Below are positions 8,659 to 16,851 of a stretch of DNA of 36,429 nucleotides, in pieces. This stretch comes from an uncultured Bacilli bacterium (GTDB lineage: Bacteria > Bacillota_I > Bacilli_A > RF39 > UBA660), in contig CANRBV010000011.1 of assembly GCA_947628965.1 (NCBI GenBank), forward strand, positions 1-36,429. The letters run 5' to 3'. A program made the position numbers and the translations under genes. The notes under the pieces were generated by a model. That model was not told the origin of the DNA. It saw only the letters and a list, made by a program, of their open reading frames with translations, and made no database searches. Positions within the stretch are counted from its first letter, which is position 1; each line of letters begins with the position of its first letter.

Positions 8659-9333
8659 ATGGAAATTATAATTCGTTCTATAATAATGTTTATTGTTTTA
8701 TTTATTATCGTAAAATTTCTTGGCAAGAAACAAATAAAAAATATGACTTTATACGATTATATTTTAAGCATTACAATTGGTTCTATTGCAGCGGATACTA
8801 TAATTAGTTTAGATACGCCTTTATACGATGGTATTCTTTCTTTGGTTTTATTTGGATGTATTGGATATATCACAAGTATTTTAGCTTACCACAATCACAC
8901 TGTCGAAGAAATTATAGATGGTGAACCTCTTGTTTTGTTTGAAAATAATGATTTCAATTATGAAAACTTAGAAACGGCAAAATTGAGTGTAGCTAAAGTA
9001 TTAGAAAATTGTCGTTTAAAAGGTTGCTTTGATATTAATGAACTTGATTGTGCTGTACTAGAACCATCTGGAGATATCTCTATTCTTCTAAAAGGAGACT
9101 CTCAACCTATTACAAGCAATGATTTAAAAAGTACTGTTCAAAAAAATAGTAAAAAGCAAACATTAAATCATTTAGTTATTGTCGATGGTGTTTTAAATGA
9201 AAAAGAATTAAAAAAAGCCAAGAAAAGTTATCATTGGCTTACCAATTATTTAAAAGAAAAGGAAATTCTTTTAGAAAGAGTTACTCTTCTATCTATAGAC
9301 AAAAATAATAAAATTACACTATTTAGTAAGTAA
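8659..9333 (+). CDS. DUF421 membrane protein, YetF family
   Basis: A 224-aa protein with the DUF421/YetF layout. There are three N-terminal membrane segments (about 4-20, 30-50, 58-78), including the conserved LGKKQIKNMTLYDYILSITIGSIAAD stretch. A cytoplasmic domain follows with GEPLVLFENNDFNYENLETAKLSVAKVLENCRLKGCFDINELDCAVLEPSGDISIL. In Bacillus these proteins are sporulation- or stress-associated membrane proteins of uncertain biochemical role. AGGTGAAAAAAT precedes the ATG. A terminator overlaps the stop codon. Confidence 0.9.
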   Translation: MEIIIRSIIMFIVLFIIVKFLGKKQIKNMTLYDYILSITIGSIAADTIISLDTPLYDGILSLVLFGCIGYITSILAYHNHTVEEIIDGEPLVLFENNDFNYENLETAKLSVAKVLENCRLKGCFDINELDCAVLEPSGDISILLKGDSQPITSNDLKSTVQKNSKKQTLNHLVIVDGVLNEKELKKAKKSYHWLTNYLKEKEILLERVTLLSIDKNNKITLFSK

Positions 9334-9353
9334 CATTGTTTTGTTACTTTTTT
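9329..9353 (+). terminator. Intrinsic terminator of the YetF-like gene
   Basis: AGTAAC (9329-9334) and GTTACT (9343-9348) form a short stem followed by TTTTT. The stop codon is within the first arm. Confidence 0.65.
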
Positions 9354-10350
9354 AAATTACTTTATCTTTTTGTTCATTGAATTCTTCTATGTATTCATCT
9401 AAAGCACTAAATAATTGATTTTTAAAATCAGGATTATAAAAATCAATTCCAATACTTAAACAAATATCTTCTACACTTTTATCCTGCTCACTTACATGAT
9501 TATTTAAATAAACTATATCTTCAAACTTACAATATTTACGAGCATAAATGGCAAGCATTGTCCCTAAAACATATCGATAGTTATAATTGATAAAAAATGC
9601 ACTTAAATATTTACCACACTTTTCAGGATTTCTTTTTATTTTTTCTTTATTTAAATCTTCTACTTTATATAAATGGTTATATAGTTGTTTACATTCTCCA
9701 TCAAAATTTTTAAAAACACCCATATATTGATTCAATAAAGATTTTGTATTTTCATCTAAATTGCCAAATGTTACAAAAGCTTCTAGCACGATTTCATAAT
9801 TAAAAAGTACCTTTGCATGATTATAAGCTATTTTTAATCTTTTATTATAATCTATCTCTTCTTTAGAAATTCCTCTTTGTAATAGAAAATCCGTTGCAAA
9901 AATATCAAAATAAATCGCTAAAAATTCACTTAAAGAATTTAATCTTCTGTTATTTTCATAATGAATAAATTCATGAATTAAGTCACATACATCATCATAA
10001 TTAAATTGTCTATTAATATTAATTATTTTTTTTATTTCATTTTCACAATTTATAAAGGTACAATTTGAATCCCTATATTCATTTTCATAACCGAAATCAA
10101 GTTCACCACTTGCAAGCAATCGATCAAAATCATTTAAATAATTTTTATCAATTTGTTCTATTATTTCTCTAGAGAGTATATAAATTTCTTCAAAAGTTAA
10201 ATGATTTGATTTGGTTTCATTATAGATTTTTTTCTTTTCCATAAAACTAACAAAAGCATCATTTAAACGTGCAATATTTTGAATATTATCAATTAAAAAT
10301 TTATTTTCTTCTTCCAAATAAACACATATATCATTTAAATAATCATGCAT
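9352..10350 (-). CDS. Putative HEXXH zinc metallopeptidase-like protein, 332 aa
   Basis: The key motif is LIHEFIHYENN (HEFIH = HEXXH), followed about 14 residues later by LSEFLAIYFDIFATDF. That could supply the third zinc ligand (Glu), as in gluzincins such as M3/M13-like peptidases. The rest matches no family I can name; the sequence is charged and helical, with no signal peptide, so the protein should be cytoplasmic. The track's start at 10425 is wrong, because its first residues (MDRGSTPLCST) are read from the 3' end of tmRNA. The ATG at 10350 is the first outside tmRNA, although its ribosome binding site is weak; TTG codons upstream (L I V N L) remain possible starts. Confidence 0.65.
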   Translation of the reverse strand: MHDYLNDICVYLEEENKFLIDNIQNIARLNDAFVSFMEKKKIYNETKSNHLTFEEIYILSREIIEQIDKNYLNDFDRLLASGELDFGYENEYRDSNCTFINCENEIKKIININRQFNYDDVCDLIHEFIHYENNRRLNSLSEFLAIYFDIFATDFLLQRGISKEEIDYNKRLKIAYNHAKVLFNYEIVLEAFVTFGNLDENTKSLLNQYMGVFKNFDGECKQLYNHLYKVEDLNKEKIKRNPEKCGKYLSAFFINYNYRYVLGTMLAIYARKYCKFEDIVYLNNHVSEQDKSVEDICLSIGIDFYNPDFKNQLFSALDEYIEEFNEQKDKVI

Positions 10351-10391
10351 AGAAAAACTCGAACTATAAAAGTCCAAGTTTACTATCAATT

Positions 10392-10742
10392 TGGTGGAGC
10401 AGAGGGGGGTCGAACCCCTGTCCAAAATATCCTATGATAAAATTTCTACAAGTTTAGCTAGATTTAAATTTCATTTTATAACTGGCTATAGCGTACCTAT
10501 TATAAAACTAGTTTAATAATATTCATTATAGAAACTTAAACAATTTCTATAATATATCTTATATATATGACCCTCTATCTTATCCTATAAGATAAAATAA
10601 GTAGAAGTCTCCCACACCTTTAATTAGGCAAAAGCAGGAGTTAAATTATTTGTTTTGTTATTTATTTTTTTGGTGCATTTTAGGTATGCCTACCACTTGC
10701 CATCTTATCTAGTAATAATTGTCGAAAGCCATTTACTGCCCC
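10392..10742 (-). ncRNA. ssrA: tmRNA (ssrA), 351 nt
   Basis: The 5' GGGGCAG and 3' CTGCTCC form a 7-bp acceptor stem, and ACCA follows and is encoded in the DNA. The T-arm GGGGTTCGACCCCC is intact. Near the 5' end are the conserved tRNA-like GGCTTTCGACA and a small pseudoknot candidate (GGTA-GGCA-TACC, loop pairing with ATGC). The tag frame ends ...ACT CCT GCT TTT GCC TAA. By alignment with the Bacillus resume context (ATAACT before the first codon; here ATAAAT) the tag would be NKTNNLTPAFA. Its first residue is inferred. The RNA rescues stalled ribosomes with SmpB, whose gene is 2.2 kb away in the same cluster as rnr. A possible promoter is an extended -10, TGCTAATAT, just upstream. Confidence 0.95.
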
Positions 10743-10788
10743 GTGTAAGTATATTAGCATAAAATTTAAAAAATTTCCATAAAATTAT

Positions 10789-10817
10789 GTGACAATATGT
10801 TTTATTTATTGTATAAT
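10789..10817 (+). promoter_or_regulatory. Sigma-A promoter of the pilin-like membrane protein gene
   Basis: GTGACA (10789-10794), 17-bp spacer, perfect TATAAT (10812-10817). It forces the start of the gene to be downstream of the track's 10789 start. It lies back to back with the tmRNA promoter region. Confidence 0.8.
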
Positions 10818-10842
10818 AAAAAACCAAAAGAAGGAAAGAAAT

Positions 10843-11424
10843 ATGTACGAAGAAAAAGAAATCAAATATAATAAAAGAAAAAAAGAAAAAACAAAAAAGA
10901 ATAACGAGAAAAAAATTGTAGCATCAAAAAAGGACACTAAAGATACAAAAAAAACAAATAATAAAAAGAAAAAAAAGTTTTGTATCGCTATTCCTCCAAT
11001 TTTAAAAAGAATTGATTATCAAAAACTTTTTACTAAACTTTTTATTTTAGTATTAATCATGATGTTGATTATTTTTACTATTTCACGTATTAAAAAATAT
11101 AATGAAAAATTAAATGATACTTTTAATGAAAATATTGCCACAATAACCAGTGCAGCTACTAAGTATTTTGAAGAAATTACATTACCGCAAAATACAAAAG
11201 ATTCGATTTCTTTTCTTTTAGATGAAATGAAAAATTTAAATTTAATTGATGATATTAAAGATGATAACGATCAAGTATGCGATTCTATTAATAGTTATAT
11301 CATACTTACCAATATTGCTCCTAATGAATACCGTTTAAAAATCTACTTAAAATGTCCAAACAAAGAAAAAATAGTTGAGCAAAAACTTGTTTGTAGCGAA
11401 AAAATTTGTAACATAAAAAAATAG
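10843..11424 (+). CDS. Membrane-anchored protein with Lys-rich N-terminus and a pilin-like outer domain
   Basis: The start is the ATG at 10843 (AAGGAAAG upstream), giving 193 aa. The first ~60 residues are extremely lysine-rich (KKDTKDTKKTNNKKKKKF) and should be cytoplasmic. One membrane segment (LFTKLFILVLIMMLIIFTI, about 67-85) follows, then an outer domain of ~105 residues. That domain resembles a pseudopilin head: helix ending ATKYFEEITLP, then ISFLLDEMKNLNLIDDI, then strands with Cys (QVCDSINSYIILT...YRLKIYLKCP...KLVCSEKIC). It lacks a prepilin cleavage site. The pattern recalls the true prepilin at 15464. Function unknown; a cell-surface scaffold is possible. Transcribed alone from a good promoter and closed by a terminator. 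Confidence 0.7.
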   Translation: MYEEKEIKYNKRKKEKTKKNNEKKIVASKKDTKDTKKTNNKKKKKFCIAIPPILKRIDYQKLFTKLFILVLIMMLIIFTISRIKKYNEKLNDTFNENIATITSAATKYFEEITLPQNTKDSISFLLDEMKNLNLIDDIKDDNDQVCDSINSYIILTNIAPNEYRLKIYLKCPNKEKIVEQKLVCSEKICNIKK

Positions 11425-11447
11425 AAAAATTTTCTATTTTTTTTAAA
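11415..11447. terminator. Bidirectional intrinsic terminator
   Basis: AAATAGAAAA (11419-11428) pairs with TTTTCTATTT (11430-11439), with T runs on both strands. It separates the convergent genes at 10843 and 11443. Confidence 0.75.
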
Positions 11448-11772
11448 GGTCTAATATTTCAGTTTCCTTTTCTTCTTCTTTTTCTATTGGCATAGAATCA
11501 TTTATAGGAGCATTTGGAGTGTTAGACATTATAATAACATCTTTTTTAACTTCATTTGCTTCATTTAGACCCATATCCATATTTGCACTTTCTTGAGGTT
11601 CATCTATTTTCAAATTCTTTAAATCAGGTGCTATAGCCTCATCAATCTTTTCATCTTTATTTTTTTTCTCGTTTGTATCAACTAAATAACCAATTAAAGC
11701 AAAAATTAAAATAAAGGAAATAATAATAAACCATAAATAATTATTTACTAAAAAATCAATAAAAGCTTGCAT
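11443..11772 (-). CDS. Small membrane protein with acidic cytoplasmic tail, 109 aa
   Basis: One N-terminal membrane segment (YLWFIIISFILIFALIGYLV, about 13-32) is followed by a highly acidic and Asn-rich tail of ~75 residues ending EKEEEKETEILDL. I recognise no family. The start has AAGGAGG upstream. It lies 44 bases downstream of the DUF3048 gene with no terminator between them, so the two are probably co-transcribed. It may be a partner of that membrane protein, but nothing in the sequence says how. Confidence 0.75.
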   Translation of the reverse strand: MQAFIDFLVNNYLWFIIISFILIFALIGYLVDTNEKKNKDEKIDEAIAPDLKNLKIDEPQESANMDMGLNEANEVKKDVIIMSNTPNAPINDSMPIEKEEEKETEILDL

Positions 11773-11816
11773 GTATCCATCCTCCTTATTCTATATAATA
11801 TGATAAAATTTATTTT

Positions 11817-12887
11817 TTATGAAATAGATAATTGTTCTCCTTTAGGTTGAATTTGAATATAAGTATTTCCATCATTAACTACAAGAGGTGTGCCATCTTT
11901 TAATTTATAAACCGTTTTACTACTACGACTTGTTTTTTCCCAAGTAATAGGAATAGCATACCCTTCACTTATATAATACCCCGTTCCTTTACCAATATTA
12001 TCTAAATCTTGTCGATCTTTACTATCTCCACTAATGGTTGTATTTTTTACTTGATAAGTAAGAATATTTTTAGCCGTATATTGTTGTTTCGTTACATAAT
12101 CCGTATGAGCTTTACCATTTACACTGCGCTTATAAGTTTTTGTTGCTTCATCATAAGTATAGGAAGAAGTTACACTTTTTGAATAAGTAATATCCACTTG
12201 ATTTGCCAAAATTGCACCTTCCATATTAGCTAAATCAATTGCTTTAGCACTATAGGTAAGTAAAGGAGATTCTTCTGTTGTTTTACGGTATCCCAATTTT
12301 TCAATACCTTTATTTATAAGTTCCATAGATGAAAAAGCTCTATGCTCAGTAGCTATTGGTAAAGTATTATCTTTCCAAAAATATGTATTTCCATAAACTA
12401 AACCATTAACATTATTAATTTTTAACTTACTTATATCATTCGCTGCATATTCACTATAACCCCAGTGAACATAAATGGCATCATTTTCTAATACATAATC
12501 TAAATAGTAATGTCTAGAACTTCTAATGCTTCCAATCCTTGCAGTATCAGCATCTTTAAAAACGGCCATCATTCTAGTAATTCCACCTTCAACAATCATT
12601 TCATAAACAAGATAAGCATCTTGTAATCCAGCTTGATAAGGTCTTGCTGTTGAAATATTATTAATCATTACTGCAATAGGTCTTGAATTACTATTTAAAT
12701 CAATGATATGAATATCTTCACTTACAGGTTCTTTTTGTTCAGGTTGTTGCAAAGGTTTTTCTTCGGTTTTAGGTTTATTAAATGCCAAAGCTAAGACCAA
12801 AATAAGTATAAATAGAATTATACCACTACCTATAATCAGTTTTTTCTTCCCATCCTTTGTCAAACTTAATTTTTTTGTTTTCTTCAT
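11817..12887 (-). CDS. DUF3048 (YerB-type) membrane-anchored extracytoplasmic protein
   Basis: The protein has an N-terminal anchor (LIIGSGIILFILILVLALAF, about 18-37), a proline-rich linker, then the DUF3048 N-terminal domain beginning SRPIAVMINNISTARPYQAGLQDAYLVYEMIVEGGITRMMAVF and containing RIGSIRSSRHYYLDYVLENDAIYVHWG. The C-terminal DUF3048 domain is beta-rich (VTKQQYTAKNILTYQVKNTTI...QDLDNIGKGTGYYISEGYAIPITW). YerB-like proteins are usually lipoproteins of unknown role. Here there is no lipobox cysteine, so it is held by a membrane helix instead. AAGGTGATAGTAGT precedes the ATG. An extended -10 (TGCTATAAT, plus 12907-12915) lies just upstream. Confidence 0.9.
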   Translation of the reverse strand: MKKTKKLSLTKDGKKKLIIGSGIILFILILVLALAFNKPKTEEKPLQQPEQKEPVSEDIHIIDLNSNSRPIAVMINNISTARPYQAGLQDAYLVYEMIVEGGITRMMAVFKDADTARIGSIRSSRHYYLDYVLENDAIYVHWGYSEYAANDISKLKINNVNGLVYGNTYFWKDNTLPIATEHRAFSSMELINKGIEKLGYRKTTEESPLLTYSAKAIDLANMEGAILANQVDITYSKSVTSSYTYDEATKTYKRSVNGKAHTDYVTKQQYTAKNILTYQVKNTTISGDSKDRQDLDNIGKGTGYYISEGYAIPITWEKTSRSSKTVYKLKDGTPLVVNDGNTYIQIQPKGEQLSIS

Positions 12888-12906
12888 ACTACTATCACCT
12901 TAATAC

Positions 12907-12915
12907 ATTATAGCA
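12907..12915 (-). promoter_or_regulatory. Extended -10 promoter of the DUF3048 gene
   Basis: TGCTATAAT on the minus strand between the smpB terminator and the DUF3048 start. The -35 position falls in the terminator T run and is poor, so this would be an extended -10 promoter. Confidence 0.5.
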
Positions 12916-12921
12916 TAGAAG

Positions 12922-12954
12922 AAAAAAAAAGAGAATTAATACTTTCTATTCTCT
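12922..12954 (-). terminator. Intrinsic terminator of the rnr-smpB operon
   Basis: AGAGAAT and ATTCTCT (plus 12948-12954 and 12930-12936) flank the smpB stop codon, and a run of nine T follows on the minus strand. Confidence 0.8.
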
Positions 12955-13361
12955 CGTTCTTCATCACGTTTTTTTATACTTTCTCTTTTATCATAAATTT
13001 TTTTACCCTTACAAACCCCAATCAAAAGTTTTGCTTTTCCTCTTTTTAAGTAAAGTTTTAAAGGAATAATACTATAACCTTCACGATTTACCGCTTCCTT
13101 AAGCTTTTGAATTTCTTTTTTATGAAGAAGCAATTTTCGATTTCTTGTTTCTTCATGATTAAATTGGTTTCCTTCTTCATATTTTGCAATAAACATATTT
13201 AAAACATAAGCTTCATTATTTTTGATTACAACATACGTGTCTTTTAAATTCGCAGAACCAACTCGAATACTTTTTATCTCTGTTCCTAAAAGGGCAATAC
13301 CTGCTTCTAATTCACTTTCTATCGTGTAATCAAAAGTTGCTTTTCTATTTTTGATTTCCAT
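12936..13361 (-). CDS. smpB: SmpB, tmRNA-binding protein
   Basis: SmpB binds the tRNA-like end of tmRNA and brings it to stalled ribosomes. The sequence shows the family from end to end: [29 protein letters not shown], then [49 protein letters not shown], then [37 protein letters not shown]. The basic C-terminal tail enters the mRNA channel. I prefer the ATG at 13361 (GAGTGA upstream) over the GTG at 13370. The gene overlaps the end of rnr by 17 bases, so the two are translationally coupled. tmRNA lies 2.2 kb downstream on the same strand, beyond two other genes. Confidence 0.95.
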   Translation of the reverse strand: MEIKNRKATFDYTIESELEAGIALLGTEIKSIRVGSANLKDTYVVIKNNEAYVLNMFIAKYEEGNQFNHEETRNRKLLLHKKEIQKLKEAVNREGYSIIPLKLYLKRGKAKLLIGVCKGKKIYDKRESIKKRDEERENRKY

Positions 13362-15459
13362 CTTGATCACTCTTTATAATTTCAAAATCAATCATAGCGG
13401 TTTCTTTTGAAGCACTTATCACTTTTACTTTTAATTTATCTCCAATGCGATATTGTACTTTAGTATTTTCTCCAATTAATGCAAGCTTTTCAGGAACATA
13501 ATGGAAATAATCTCCTTTTAAAGTACTTACGTGTACGAGTCCTTCTACTAAATTTGGTAGTTCTACAAAAAATCCAAAATTAGTAACAGTGGAAATCATA
13601 CCTACATATTCTTCTCCGATATGACTTTCCATATATTCAGCCATTTTCATATCTAAAACATCACGTTCTGCATTAACACTTCCTACCTCTTTTAAACTTG
13701 AATGTTCCGCAATATCTACAAGTGCACTATCATAATAACTAATGGTAGACATGGATAAATCTTTTTCAACTAAATATTTTTTTAAAAGGCGATGAACCAT
13801 CAAATCTGGGAACCTTCTTATAGGACTTGTAAAATGAGTATAAGCTTTACTACCTAGTCCAAAGTGCCCAATATTATCTTTTGAGTATTCCGCTTTTTTC
13901 ATACTACGTAAAAGCATACTTGATAAGATAGTAAATTTCTCCTTATCAGAAAGTTCATTTAATAACTTTTGCATAGATATCGGGGTTAAATCCGTTACTT
14001 TTGTTTGTAGTTCATACCCTAAAAGCTTTACTAAGTTTACAAAATCATCAATTTTTTCACTATTTGGGGTTCCATGAACACGATAAATAAATGGTAAATC
14101 CATATTGTAGATATGAGTAGCAACCGTTTCATTTGCTGCAATCATAAAGTCTTCGATTAACATTTCACCATCTTCGCGTTCTCTTTTTACAATATCAATA
14201 GCACGTCCTTCTTCATCTTGTACGACTTCTGCCTCATCAATATCAAAATCAATATAACCACGGGAAATTTTTTCTTTACGCAAGATATGAGCAAGTTCAT
14301 TCATTTTCTTTAAAGTTGGAGCAAATTCTTGATAATCTGGTGCTACTATATCGCGCATTAATATATCGTTTACAGCTTCATAAGTCATTTTCTTACGACT
14401 TTTAATATAACTTGGGAAAATATCGTAACTTACTACTTTACCACGACCATCAATTTTCATAACACAACTCATGGTAAGACGAACAACACCTTCATTTAAA
14501 GAACATATACCATTCGATAATTTATGAGGTATCATGGGAATTACTGTATCAGCAAGATAGCAAGAAGTTCCTCTTTCATAAGCGGTATCGCCAAGGGCTG
14601 TATTTTCTTTTACATAATGGGATACATCCGCAATGTGAACTCCTAGTACATATAAGTCGTTATCCATTTCTAAACTAATAGCATCATCAATATCTTTTGT
14701 ATGAGATCCATCAATCGTAAATATTTCTTTATTTGTTAAATCCATGCGACCTACTAAATCTTTTGGATCTACCTCTGTTGGAATACTTTCAAGTTCCTTT
14801 TCTACATCTTTATTAAATTCAGTTTCGATACCAAATTTACAAGCAATCGATAAAATATCTACTCCTGGATCATCTTTATGTCCTAGTATTTTTATTACTT
14901 CAGCTAAGTATTTTTTAGGGCCAAGTTCTTTATCTAATCTTATAACGACTTTATGACCTGGAACACAATTATTTAAACTTTCTTTTTTAAGAACAAGTTC
15001 AATATCTTTTTTATCGTCATCTAAATCAATTTGCATTTCATTATCTTTAACTATTACTTCCCCAACCAAATCACTAAGATCCCTTTTTAAAATACGTAAA
15101 ACTTTTCCTTCTTTTTTAACACCACTTCGAATAATTTCAGATAGAACAATATCATCATGAATTGCCCCATTTAAATTATCACTTGCAATATATAAATCGT
15201 CTTCTTTTTCTAAGATTACAAACCCATATCCTTTTTTATTTACAGTAAGTCTTCCAATTTTTAAATTTGGACAGTTTTTAAGTAAAATATATCGATCTTT
15301 CTTAGTTTTATAAAGAACATAATCTTGAACTAATTCTTCTAAAGTATCACATACATTTTTATATTCTTCTGGTGTTGTAAGTCCTAGTAAATCATTAATT
15401 TCTATAGCTTCCTTTGCTTCATAAATATTTTCTAAAACACTTATTATTTTTTCTTTCAT
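13345..15459 (-). CDS. rnr: Ribonuclease R
   Basis: A 3'-5' exoribonuclease of the RNase II/R family, 704 aa, normal length. In order: an N-terminal winged-helix region (about 1-65), two cold-shock OB folds ([29 protein letters not shown]), the RNB catalytic domain with the Asp cluster [16 protein letters not shown] and the [18 protein letters not shown] motif, and a C-terminal S1 domain ([33 protein letters not shown]). It degrades structured RNA and non-stop mRNA released by trans-translation. That fits its overlap with smpB. The start has AAAGGAATG upstream. It follows the lone prepilin gene with only a few bases between them and may share that promoter. Confidence 0.96.
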   Translation of the reverse strand: MKEKIISVLENIYEAKEAIEINDLLGLTTPEEYKNVCDTLEELVQDYVLYKTKKDRYILLKNCPNLKIGRLTVNKKGYGFVILEKEDDLYIASDNLNGAIHDDIVLSEIIRSGVKKEGKVLRILKRDLSDLVGEVIVKDNEMQIDLDDDKKDIELVLKKESLNNCVPGHKVVIRLDKELGPKKYLAEVIKILGHKDDPGVDILSIACKFGIETEFNKDVEKELESIPTEVDPKDLVGRMDLTNKEIFTIDGSHTKDIDDAISLEMDNDLYVLGVHIADVSHYVKENTALGDTAYERGTSCYLADTVIPMIPHKLSNGICSLNEGVVRLTMSCVMKIDGRGKVVSYDIFPSYIKSRKKMTYEAVNDILMRDIVAPDYQEFAPTLKKMNELAHILRKEKISRGYIDFDIDEAEVVQDEEGRAIDIVKREREDGEMLIEDFMIAANETVATHIYNMDLPFIYRVHGTPNSEKIDDFVNLVKLLGYELQTKVTDLTPISMQKLLNELSDKEKFTILSSMLLRSMKKAEYSKDNIGHFGLGSKAYTHFTSPIRRFPDLMVHRLLKKYLVEKDLSMSTISYYDSALVDIAEHSSLKEVGSVNAERDVLDMKMAEYMESHIGEEYVGMISTVTNFGFFVELPNLVEGLVHVSTLKGDYFHYVPEKLALIGENTKVQYRIGDKLKVKVISASKETAMIDFEIIKSDQDGNQK

Positions 15460-15463
15460 TTTC

Positions 15464-15841
15464 TCATTCCTTTACTTTACAAGTTTTTACGTTCTCTATC
15501 CATTGGATACTAACTACATATTTATTTTGATTATCTATAACTTTTTCTCCTGTATTGGGATTTTTTAAAGTATCGGAGATTAAACCACTATTTACTAATT
15601 CTTCAATAGAAATGGTACAATTATTATTAGATTTGCAAGTATTTCTTTTCTCTGTATCCCATTTTGTTTCCACATATGTACAGGCACTATCTTCTAATTC
15701 TTTTTTAAACTCTTCATATTCTTGATCATTTTGTTTACTTAATATTCCTGTCATATTATTTGCAATCACAATTCCTATTAAAGCCATAATACCAATTGTT
15801 GCAATAAGTTCAAGCATAGTAAAACCCTTATTATTTTTCAT
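15464..15841 (-). CDS. Prepilin (type IV pilin/pseudopilin, class III leader)
   Basis: The start at 15841 (GGTGAAAG upstream) gives MKNNKGFTMLELIATIGIMALIGIVIANN, a textbook prepilin leader: short basic leader, cleavage after Gly, Phe +1 and Glu +5, then the hydrophobic helix. The head contains four cysteines (DSACTYVE, KRNTCKSNNNCTISIEEL, KTCKVKE) and the pseudopilin-like ISIEELVNSGLISDTLKNPNTGEKVI. ComGC-like and other pseudopilins need a prepilin peptidase, ATPase and membrane platform; none is in this window. It sits between secG and rnr, 4 bases upstream of rnr, which is an unusual place for an isolated pilin gene. A TATAAT box lies about 20 bases upstream. Confidence 0.88.
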   Translation of the reverse strand: MKNNKGFTMLELIATIGIMALIGIVIANNMTGILSKQNDQEYEEFKKELEDSACTYVETKWDTEKRNTCKSNNNCTISIEELVNSGLISDTLKNPNTGEKVIDNQNKYVVSIQWIENVKTCKVKE

Positions 15842-15877
15842 ATCTTTCACCATTTTTATTATAACCCATAAAAAGAC

Positions 15878-15908
15878 AAAAAAAAAGCAAAGTCACATTT
15901 ACTTTACT
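15878..15908 (-). terminator. Intrinsic terminator of secG
   Basis: On the minus strand AGTAAAGT pairs with ACTTTGCT (plus 15901-15908 and 15886-15893) and nine T follow. Confidence 0.75.
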
Positions 15909-15930
15909 TTTAATTACTTACTTTTTTAAT

Positions 15931-16149
15931 TTATTTAAGAAATAAAACAAAAGAAATAATAAAGAAGACTATCCCCAAAAATAGGGTAATACGACTAATT
16001 AAAAGTTCAATTCCACGCTCTTTCGTATTTTGAAATAAACTTTCATTCCCTCCCGTAATAATTTGTGCAGAATCACTAGCTTTATTACTTTGTAATAAAA
16101 CAATTGCAATTAATAAAATTGATACAACTAATAATATTGTTTCTAACAT
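15931..16149 (-). CDS. secG: SecG, preprotein translocase subunit
   Basis: A 72-aa protein with the two membrane segments of SecG (LETILLVVSILLIAIVLLQ and ISRITLFLGIVFFIISFVLFL), joined by the characteristic loop with LLQSNKASDSAQIITGG and LFQNTKERGIE. SecG helps the SecYE channel move proteins across the membrane. The ATG at 16149 (MLETILL) is chosen over the track start at 16185 because it gives the normal length. The upstream GGATG is a modest binding site. secG directly upstream of rnr-smpB is the usual Firmicute order, here broken by the prepilin gene. Confidence 0.92.
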   Translation of the reverse strand: MLETILLVVSILLIAIVLLQSNKASDSAQIITGGNESLFQNTKERGIELLISRITLFLGIVFFIISFVLFLK

Positions 16150-16200
16150 TTTTAAACACATCCATTCGTTAAAGTATATTATCATACTTCCTAAAAAATA

Positions 16201-16782
16201 TCAACACAATAATTTATTTTCAATAATTGCCATAATTTCATCTTTTCCCTTTTTGGTAATTGTTGAAAAAGGAATAAAGTCATTCTCCAATTTTAGAGTA
16301 TCACGAATCAATTTATCTTGTTTCATACGATTATTTTTTGTCACTTTATCATACTTAGTTGCAACGATAGTGATATCTAAATTATAATATTTTAAAAAGT
16401 TATACATGAGTACATCATCTTCCGTTGGTTTATGACGATAATCAATTAGTAAAAAAACGTGTTTTAATTCTTCTCTATTTTTTAAATAATCTTCTATCAT
16501 AAGCCCCATCTTCTTCGTAGTTCCTTTATCTACTTTGGCATAACCATATCCTGGGACATCGATTAAATAAAATAAATCATTTATTAAATAAAAGTTAAGA
16601 GTTTGGGTCTTTCCTGGCTTAGAACTTGTTCTAGCATAGTTTTTACGATTAATTAATGTATTTATAAAGCTACTTTTTCCAACATTACTTCTACCTACAA
16701 GCAAAAATTCACATTTTTTATCTTGAGGATATTGACTTTGTCTTACAGCAATGTTTTTTAAATCCACTGTTTTGATTTCCAT
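16201..16782 (-). CDS. ysxC: YsxC/EngB, ribosome-biogenesis GTPase
   Basis: A 193-aa TRAFAC GTPase of the YihA/YsxC family. Motifs: G1 GRSNVGKSSFIN (residues 30-41), the G2 region KPGKTQTLNFY, G3 DVPGYGYAK, G4 TKYDK, G5 near FSTITKKG. It acts in late assembly of the 50S ribosomal subunit and is essential in Bacillus. It has its own strong promoter directly upstream (TTGCAA-17-TATAAT) and the binding site AAGGTGATTTGA. Confidence 0.96.
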   Translation of the reverse strand: MEIKTVDLKNIAVRQSQYPQDKKCEFLLVGRSNVGKSSFINTLINRKNYARTSSKPGKTQTLNFYLINDLFYLIDVPGYGYAKVDKGTTKKMGLMIEDYLKNREELKHVFLLIDYRHKPTEDDVLMYNFLKYYNLDITIVATKYDKVTKNNRMKQDKLIRDTLKLENDFIPFSTITKKGKDEIMAIIENKLLC

Positions 16783-16800
16783 TCAAATCACCTTGGGGTT

Positions 16801-16829
16801 ATTATACAAGAAATAAAGTAGATTTGCAA
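16801..16829 (-). promoter_or_regulatory. Sigma-A promoter of ysxC
   Basis: TTGCAA (16824-16829), 17-bp spacer, TATAAT (16801-16806), between the surface-protein stop codon and ysxC. Confidence 0.75.
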
Positions 16830-16851
16830 ATTTCTAAAATAATTCATAAAT

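Noticed and set aside
10351-10425. N-terminal extension MDRGSTPLCST of the HEXXH protein
   Set aside because: It is read from the tmRNA acceptor and T-arm; the protein must start downstream.
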